From a virus: DNA of 26,090 bases. Location of the stretch: IMG/VR virus record IMGVR_UViG_3300009177_000104, positions 1-26,090 of that record, one strand, 5' to 3'. This document shows, in pieces, positions 21,555 to 26,090 of the stretch; position 1 is the stretch's first letter; each line of letters opens with the position of its first letter. A program made the translations under genes and the position numbers. Under the pieces are notes generated by a model. That model was not told the DNA's origin. It saw only the letters and a list, made by a program, of their open reading frames with translations, and ran no database searches.

Positions 21555-23336
21555 TCAGGTGTAGGTGAGCCGGTGGTTGGTCTCGAGGCGCTGCATGCGC
21601 TCGCGATAGACGTTTTTCCACTCGTCGTTTTTGATGGTGGAATCCTTCGCTCGAATGGTGGCGATGATAAAACCCAGCCGCCGGGCCATTTCCACACCTG
21701 TGACCAAGCCGTCAAACAAGTCGGGCGAGCGCCCCGTTTTGAGCTTCATTTTGTCCTTGGGCTCAACCTCGATCTTGTTGGCCCCGACAAATCCCCACTC
21801 GCGCATGCACCCCTCGTTCATCACCTCTTCGGTCATGCCCCGGAACTGGCGGCTCTGAATGGTGAGGGCAACCGAGTACCACAGTTCGGTGACAAACTTT
21901 GAGTAGTAATCACGGCAGGTTATCTTTTGGTCCGTGGGCAGCCAGGTCACCGGGCGCTCGGAAGGTTTCCCGCCAAACTCAATGGGCACCACGTAGGGGG
22001 ACCAAATTCTGGCGAACGCGCCCATGAGCGTCCCGCGTCCGGTGGAATCGAAGCCGAAATTGTGCGGTGGGATCTCGTTTTCCTCGCACCGCTTTTTGAC
22101 GAAATTGGCAATTTGGTCCTCGGGTATCTCGTCCACCTCGACGCTCACCGGGACGATCATGGTTTCCAACAGCGCCAACAGCTGGACGTCGTTTGGGTCC
22201 ATGCCGAACTCGAGCCGCCCGAAAATGCAGCGGTCCCCGCCGATGCTGCCATAAGCCGCGTCCAGAAAGGCAATCTGCGTGCGGTTGGTATTCTTCCACA
22301 GCGGTTCTTCCATAGCGCCGAACTTCAGGCACATTTGGCGAGTGATGACCCGGCGCAATCCCTGGCCGCGGGGCATGCGCCCCTCGTTCATCATGGTGAA
22401 CTGCAGCGAGTCTTTCCCGTAAAAGGCAATGTCCGCGTCAATGGACTTCTGCTCGATAAGCGGGATACCCAACTTGCCGTCGAGATTGGGCGAGTCGCTG
22501 CCGACCAACTGTACGCAGATCCCCTGATCAAAGCGGGTGGCCCACGACTTTGTTTTGGGCGCTTGGTCAATGCCACCATCCCACCCGCCCAGGTGCGCGG
22601 CAGGCTCGCAAATCATGCCAAGGGCGTCCGTGGTTTCCTTGGGGTTGCCCAGCGCGACGCACTTGAAATCCGCGTTTTTGTTCAGGTTGCTGATCGCATC
22701 GACGAAAACCCGGTGCATGAGGTGGCACTCGTCGGCGACCATGCGGACGCGCTTGTTTTTGATACCGGCGAAGCTGCCCAAGCCGACGTAGCTGCCGCCC
22801 TTTTTGCAGGGCACCCCGCAAATGCCGTTGCGGAAATCTCGGCCGTCCTCAGCGTCCCATTTGCTATCGCTCACGATGCGCAGCCGGCTCTCGAGCAAAT
22901 TGCCCGGGATGATATTGGGGAACCTGTCCTTGGCCATGCGGTGGTACTTCTTAATTTCACCCCAAACGCGCATCTCGAGCATTTCCCGTTCGGTGGACGA
23001 AACCAACACGGTGGTGCAGTCAAACCACACGTAGTAATCGGCCAGGACGTGAATGGCCGCCGAGTGCGTCTTGCCGCTGGACGCCGGGCCCATCTCGCCG
23101 ATGATCCGGTGGTTCAGGTACGCTTCCAGTTCCAGTTCGTTCCACCGGTGCCAAATGTGCTCGGGCCAAATCAAGCTGATGAAGCGTTTGAAGTGGAAGT
23201 AAAGACCGTTGCCGACGTATTCCGCGCTCTTGGTTTTCTTCCAGCGACCACCGCGCCGGATCATAATTGCCTCAACGGTGACGGGTGAAAGAAGAGGTTC
23301 CCAGCGGGCGCCGTAGAGGGAAACGTAGTTGGCCAT
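21555..23336 (-). CDS. Terminase large subunit
   Basis: The 593-residue protein on the minus strand has an N-terminal ATPase: Walker A GPASSGKT (83-90), Walker B VRMVADE (197-203, D202 and E203), and the coupling strand CVALGNP (226-232). The RNase H-like nuclease half shows IAFLDAAYGSIGGDR (355-369, D359), FGFDSTG (427-433, D430) and SPDLFDG (537-543), placing the three acidic groups expected for metal-dependent cutting. Terminases pack DNA into the procapsid through the portal and cut concatemers. The start is supported by AAGG 9 bases upstream in the reverse strand. It is the only gene on this strand and interrupts the structural genes, which is unusual: terminase normally leads the head module. 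Confidence 0.93.
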   Translation of the reverse strand: MANYVSLYGARWEPLLSPVTVEAIMIRRGGRWKKTKSAEYVGNGLYFHFKRFISLIWPEHIWHRWNELELEAYLNHRIIGEMGPASSGKTHSAAIHVLADYYVWFDCTTVLVSSTEREMLEMRVWGEIKKYHRMAKDRFPNIIPGNLLESRLRIVSDSKWDAEDGRDFRNGICGVPCKKGGSYVGLGSFAGIKNKRVRMVADECHLMHRVFVDAISNLNKNADFKCVALGNPKETTDALGMICEPAAHLGGWDGGIDQAPKTKSWATRFDQGICVQLVGSDSPNLDGKLGIPLIEQKSIDADIAFYGKDSLQFTMMNEGRMPRGQGLRRVITRQMCLKFGAMEEPLWKNTNRTQIAFLDAAYGSIGGDRCIFGRLEFGMDPNDVQLLALLETMIVPVSVEVDEIPEDQIANFVKKRCEENEIPPHNFGFDSTGRGTLMGAFARIWSPYVVPIEFGGKPSERPVTWLPTDQKITCRDYYSKFVTELWYSVALTIQSRQFRGMTEEVMNEGCMREWGFVGANKIEVEPKDKMKLKTGRSPDLFDGLVTGVEMARRLGFIIATIRAKDSTIKNDEWKNVYRERMQRLETNHRLTYT

Positions 23337-23377
23337 TGAAGTTGACCTTATTAGCGCAGTGCTTACCGTGCAAGCTC
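23337..23377. promoter_or_regulatory. 41-base divergent promoter region
   Basis: The gap separates the divergent terminase and the 816-residue virion gene. On the plus strand TTGACC (23342-23347) and TACCGT (23364-23369) are 16 bases apart; on the minus strand TTGCAC and TAAGGT are 17 bases apart. These are weak matches, but a divergent pair with only 41 bases between start codons needs promoters here or inside the flanking genes. AAGG lies 9 bases before the terminase ATG. Confidence 0.35.
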
Positions 23378-25828
23378 ATGGCCACTAACGGCACCACAGT
23401 TCGCATTGTTGACGGCCAGCTTGATTGGATTGCCGGAATTGACTCTGGCGTTGTCCCCACAATTGTTTCCCCTGGATTTGAAACCGGACTGAAACGCAAT
23501 CAGCTGGCTTGGGCAACCAATGCGACAATGCGCGGTGGCGGGGTGTTGCAGCGCACGGGCTGGCGGCCACTTGTTCAGAATGTGCCTTGGCAGGGAATTT
23601 TTCAGGGCGCCTACCTCTACGAGCCGCCGTTTGCAAATCCCTACCTTATCGCTGCCATTGGCGGGCAGATTTACCGGATCAACGTCGACACCGATAACTC
23701 GGTGGTGAACTTGACCTCAGCTTTCCCCGGCACGGCCATGCCGCCCAACGAGCCGGAATATTTCTTCGTTCAGGGCGAGCAGTTCCTCGTCATTCAGGCT
23801 GGCGACCTGACTACCCTGCCGCTGTTTTGGGATGGGGCCACGCTGCGCCGGTCCAAGGGGTTTCTGGGTGTGGGCAATCCCGGCAACGAACTGAAGGCGG
23901 CTGGCCCGATGGATTATTACATGGGCCGGATCTGGTACGCCTTCGGGCGCCAGTATGCCGGCGGGGACATTGTGGGCAGCCAGGTATCAGGCACCCCGGC
24001 GTATAATTACCGGGACTCGATTCTGAAGGACACCGAGAACCCGGTTTCCCTGGCAGGGGACGCCTTCATCGTTCCCACCATGGCCGGCAACATTCGTTGC
24101 CTGCGGCACTCAGCCAACCTCAATACCGCTCTTGGCCAGGGCCAGCTTTACGTTTTCACGCGCCGGTCAATTTACGCGACCGACGTTCCGCCGACCCGGG
24201 CCGAGTGGAAGTTGTTGCGCGAGCCGTTGCAGCGGGTGATACAAATTGATTTCGGCTCGGTGGGGGACCGGTGCGTCGTGCCCGTCAACGGCGACCTGTT
24301 TTACCAAGCCATGGACGGGATCCGCAGCTTGACGGTAGCCGTGCGCTATTTCGACCAGTGGGGAAACGTGCCCATCAGCACGCCTGTCGGTCGCCTGTTG
24401 CAATTCAACGACCGTGAGTTAATGCGCTTTTCCACGGGCATGAGTTTCGACAATCGGCTCTGGCAGTCAGCGGTCCCGTTCCAGACGCTCAAGGGGGTGG
24501 CATTTCAGGCGGTCACGCTGCTGGACTTTGATCTGCTGGGAACCATCGGCAACCGGATGCCGCCGGCGTGGGAAGGGATGTACGAGGGTTTGTATTTTCT
24601 GCAGCTGCTCTCAGGTGACTTTGGCGGGTTGCCGCGTGGTTTTTCTTTCATCGTCAGCAAGCTCACCGGGAATATTGACCTGTGGGAAATGACCACCCAG
24701 AACCGCTGGGATAGTCAGGTCAACGGCGATGGGGACCGGGTGACGTGGTTTATCGAAACGCCTGCCTACACTTGGGGCGATCCGTTCATGCTCAAAAAGC
24801 TGGATGGACTCGAACTGTGGTTCGACAAGATGTTGGGCACGGTCAATTTCATGGTGGAATACAAGGTGGACCAGAATCCGTGTTGGATCATGTGGCACGC
24901 CTGGAAGCAATGCACCGCCAAAGATTGCCGTGAAGATCCCGAGGCGGTCACTTGCCCGGCTTACCCGGTGCAACCCTACTGCGAGGGTTTCAAAGCCACC
25001 GTCACATTGCCTCAGCCGCCAAACCAGTGTGAACCCAACAACGCCCGGCCCACCACCGAGGGGTATCAGTTCCAGATCCGGCTCACGATCAAAGGGTGGT
25101 GCCGGCTGCGGGGCTTGCGCGTGTTCGCCCAGCCGCGGGCCAAAGAGCCCTACAAGAGTTGCGTATGCGGCCCGTCGAATTTCTTTGAAACAGAATCGGC
25201 TTCCGCCTCTACGTCCGCGGCGCCAACGCCAACACCAACGCCAGAGCCTGAACCAGAGCCGGAACCGGAACCGGAACCGCCGGTCAGCGCGATCAGCTGG
25301 ACGCCCGACACCGCCAGCGCCTATTGGGAAGACAACGTCGGGAACTTCTTCACTGGCGATTTGGCTACGTTCCTGTCCACAGCCAATCTGAACGACATGG
25401 GTTATTTCGAGGTGACCGGCCACGCTGTGAGCGCGATCACCGGGTTGAACCTTTTGGTCGACACCGAAACGATCCTCGTCAATTCCAACAGCCTGATTTC
25501 CATTCCGGCGCTGCCGACCACGGGTAACCTGACCCGGTTCGCCTGTTCCTCAAATTTCATCACGTCGATCACCAATCTGCCTTCCAGTCTGACTGACGTG
25601 GAAGTGGGCGGGAACCAACTCACCACCATTCCCACCCTGCCGGTGGGCGTGGTGATTTTGGAACTTTCGGTAAACCTGTTCAGCGCGGCCACCGTAAACT
25701 CGATCCTTGGCCAACTCGTTGCTAATGGCTTAAACAATGGGCAGGTGTTCTTGGTGGGGTTGGATACCTCGCTATCCGCGGCGAACATGGCCACTCTCAG
25801 CGGACGCGGCTGGACCGTTGTTATATGA
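23378..25828 (+). CDS. Large virion protein with C-terminal EP linker and leucine-rich repeats
   Basis: ATG 23378 (MATNGTTVRI) is chosen over a longer frame from 23285, which would run into the terminase gene. The first 600 or so residues look like a tail tubular or stopper-like protein: GFETGLKRNQLAWATNATMR (33-52) and R-G-G-x-x-x-R-T-G-W, as in beta-propeller-like virion proteins. A Cys-rich part (about 502-597) carries ten cysteines. Residues 617-634 are a (T/E)P repeat linker. The C-terminus (about 700-775) has 20-residue LPX-type leucine-rich repeats (LTRFACSSNFITSITNLPSS, LTDVEVGGNQLTTIPTLPVG). It ends with an ILGQLVANGLNNGQVFL and GRGWTV cap. LRRs usually bind proteins, so a receptor-binding or decoration role is inferred. 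Confidence 0.78.
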   Translation: MATNGTTVRIVDGQLDWIAGIDSGVVPTIVSPGFETGLKRNQLAWATNATMRGGGVLQRTGWRPLVQNVPWQGIFQGAYLYEPPFANPYLIAAIGGQIYRINVDTDNSVVNLTSAFPGTAMPPNEPEYFFVQGEQFLVIQAGDLTTLPLFWDGATLRRSKGFLGVGNPGNELKAAGPMDYYMGRIWYAFGRQYAGGDIVGSQVSGTPAYNYRDSILKDTENPVSLAGDAFIVPTMAGNIRCLRHSANLNTALGQGQLYVFTRRSIYATDVPPTRAEWKLLREPLQRVIQIDFGSVGDRCVVPVNGDLFYQAMDGIRSLTVAVRYFDQWGNVPISTPVGRLLQFNDRELMRFSTGMSFDNRLWQSAVPFQTLKGVAFQAVTLLDFDLLGTIGNRMPPAWEGMYEGLYFLQLLSGDFGGLPRGFSFIVSKLTGNIDLWEMTTQNRWDSQVNGDGDRVTWFIETPAYTWGDPFMLKKLDGLELWFDKMLGTVNFMVEYKVDQNPCWIMWHAWKQCTAKDCREDPEAVTCPAYPVQPYCEGFKATVTLPQPPNQCEPNNARPTTEGYQFQIRLTIKGWCRLRGLRVFAQPRAKEPYKSCVCGPSNFFETESASASTSAAPTPTPTPEPEPEPEPEPEPPVSAISWTPDTASAYWEDNVGNFFTGDLATFLSTANLNDMGYFEVTGHAVSAITGLNLLVDTETILVNSNSLISIPALPTTGNLTRFACSSNFITSITNLPSSLTDVEVGGNQLTTIPTLPVGVVILELSVNLFSAATVNSILGQLVANGLNNGQVFLVGLDTSLSAANMATLSGRGWTVVI
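25226..25282 (+). repeat. Pro-Thr/Pro-Glu linker coding repeat
   Basis: Six-base units encoding T-P then E-P (ccaacg and gagcct/gaaccg forms) are repeated about nine times at residues 617-634 of the 816-residue protein. It should give a stiff extended linker before the LRR domain. Similarity of the later gaaccg units suggests recent slippage. Confidence 0.8.
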
Positions 25829-26090
25829 TCGTTCCTTGCAACCTAGTTTTAAACTCGTGTCTTCCGTGCAATGACTCGCCCATTGCCAATCTGACGGCAG
25901 AGAATCCGGATGTTGACGTTTTCGTGGCCTTCCGCGATTTCCGCGGCAACCCGCCATTAGGGGTGATTTACGCGCAGTTGGGTTGCAAAACGATCTGCTT
26001 CTCTCAGGTCTCACAGCAGGAAGCCAACGACTGCGCCCGGCGCTCGTCGTCATTGTGCGTTTGGCGAACGTGGCAACCGCCCCACCAGCC
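25825..26090 (+). CDS. Cys-rich hypothetical protein (partial, runs off right edge)
   Basis: ATG 25825 overlaps the preceding stop by ATGA, and the frame stays open to the window end (at least 88 residues). It begins MIVPCNLVLNSCLPCND, continues ANLTAENPDVDVFVAFRD and PPLGVIYAQLGCKTICF, and has SQQEANDCARRSSSLCVW. Cysteines are spaced like a repeated C-x-x-x-C or C-x-x-C unit. No family is recognised, but the neighbours suggest a virion surface protein. The true end and function are not visible. Confidence 0.7.
   Translation, partial: MIVPCNLVLNSCLPCNDSPIANLTAENPDVDVFVAFRDFRGNPPLGVIYAQLGCKTICFSQVSQQEANDCARRSSSLCVWRTWQPPHQ

Noticed and set aside
21927-23288. Plus-strand open frame of 453 codons opposite the terminase
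   Set aside because: The minus strand has Walker A, Walker B and nuclease motifs in order; this frame has none.
25226-25282. Possible CRISPR or tandem satellite
   Set aside because: The repeats are 6 bases, in frame and without spacers; they encode an EP/TP linker.

Overview
The window is part of a tailed double-stranded DNA phage genome, or of a prophage. It holds a portal, a scaffold-like protein, a capsid candidate, fibre-like proteins and a large terminase. Coding is very dense and GC-rich. All genes lie on the plus strand except the terminase. Most neighbouring genes are linked by 4-base ATGA/GTGA stop-start overlaps. No tRNA, rRNA, integrase, lysogeny repressor, transposase or CRISPR array was seen. 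The host is inferred, not shown. Non-Shine-Dalgarno starts, Sec-type signal peptides on fibre-region proteins, an Asn/Thr-rich beta-helix protein and a fibronectin-III protein of a style common in Verrucomicrobiota together suggest a Verrucomicrobiota or related PVC host.

Left half (1-10460): a chain of translationally coupled accessory genes that alternates sugar/modification enzymes with small unknown proteins. The enzymes are a tandem-duplicated glycosyltransferase-like protein (268), a DUF6492-like glycosyltransferase (2841), two adjacent class I SAM methyltransferases (4323, 4976), a radical SAM/SPASM-like enzyme (5880), two paralogous family-2-type glycosyltransferases (6668, 8567) on either side of a PLOD-type (collagen-lysine glycosyltransferase-like) enzyme (7884), and a further GT-A-like protein (9801). 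An AT-richer pair, an unknown gene and an HNH endonuclease, interrupts the cassette at 1680-2851. The cassette looks like a glycan-building or virion-decorating system; this is inference.

Middle (10491-16428): a head module of portal (10491), small protein (12861), scaffold-like Ala/Pro/Lys-rich coiled-coil protein (13141), an untranslated leader of about 225 bases, a cysteine-rich major capsid candidate (14701), a perfect 12-bp hairpin at 16081-16112 and an acidic protein (16141).

Right half (16433-26090): an adhesin/tail module. A small Cys-containing domain (start C-D-P, end L-L-C, about 35 residues) occurs five times in four genes that alternate with fibre-like proteins and is fused to a fibre in one of them. 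Three proteins here begin with signal peptides. A small membrane protein ends directly against the convergent large terminase (21555-23336, minus strand). The terminase diverges from an 816-residue virion protein whose C-terminus is an EP-repeat linker plus leucine-rich repeats. A Cys-rich gene runs off the right edge. No tape-measure or sheath gene is visible, which fits a short-tailed phage or a tail module lying outside the window.
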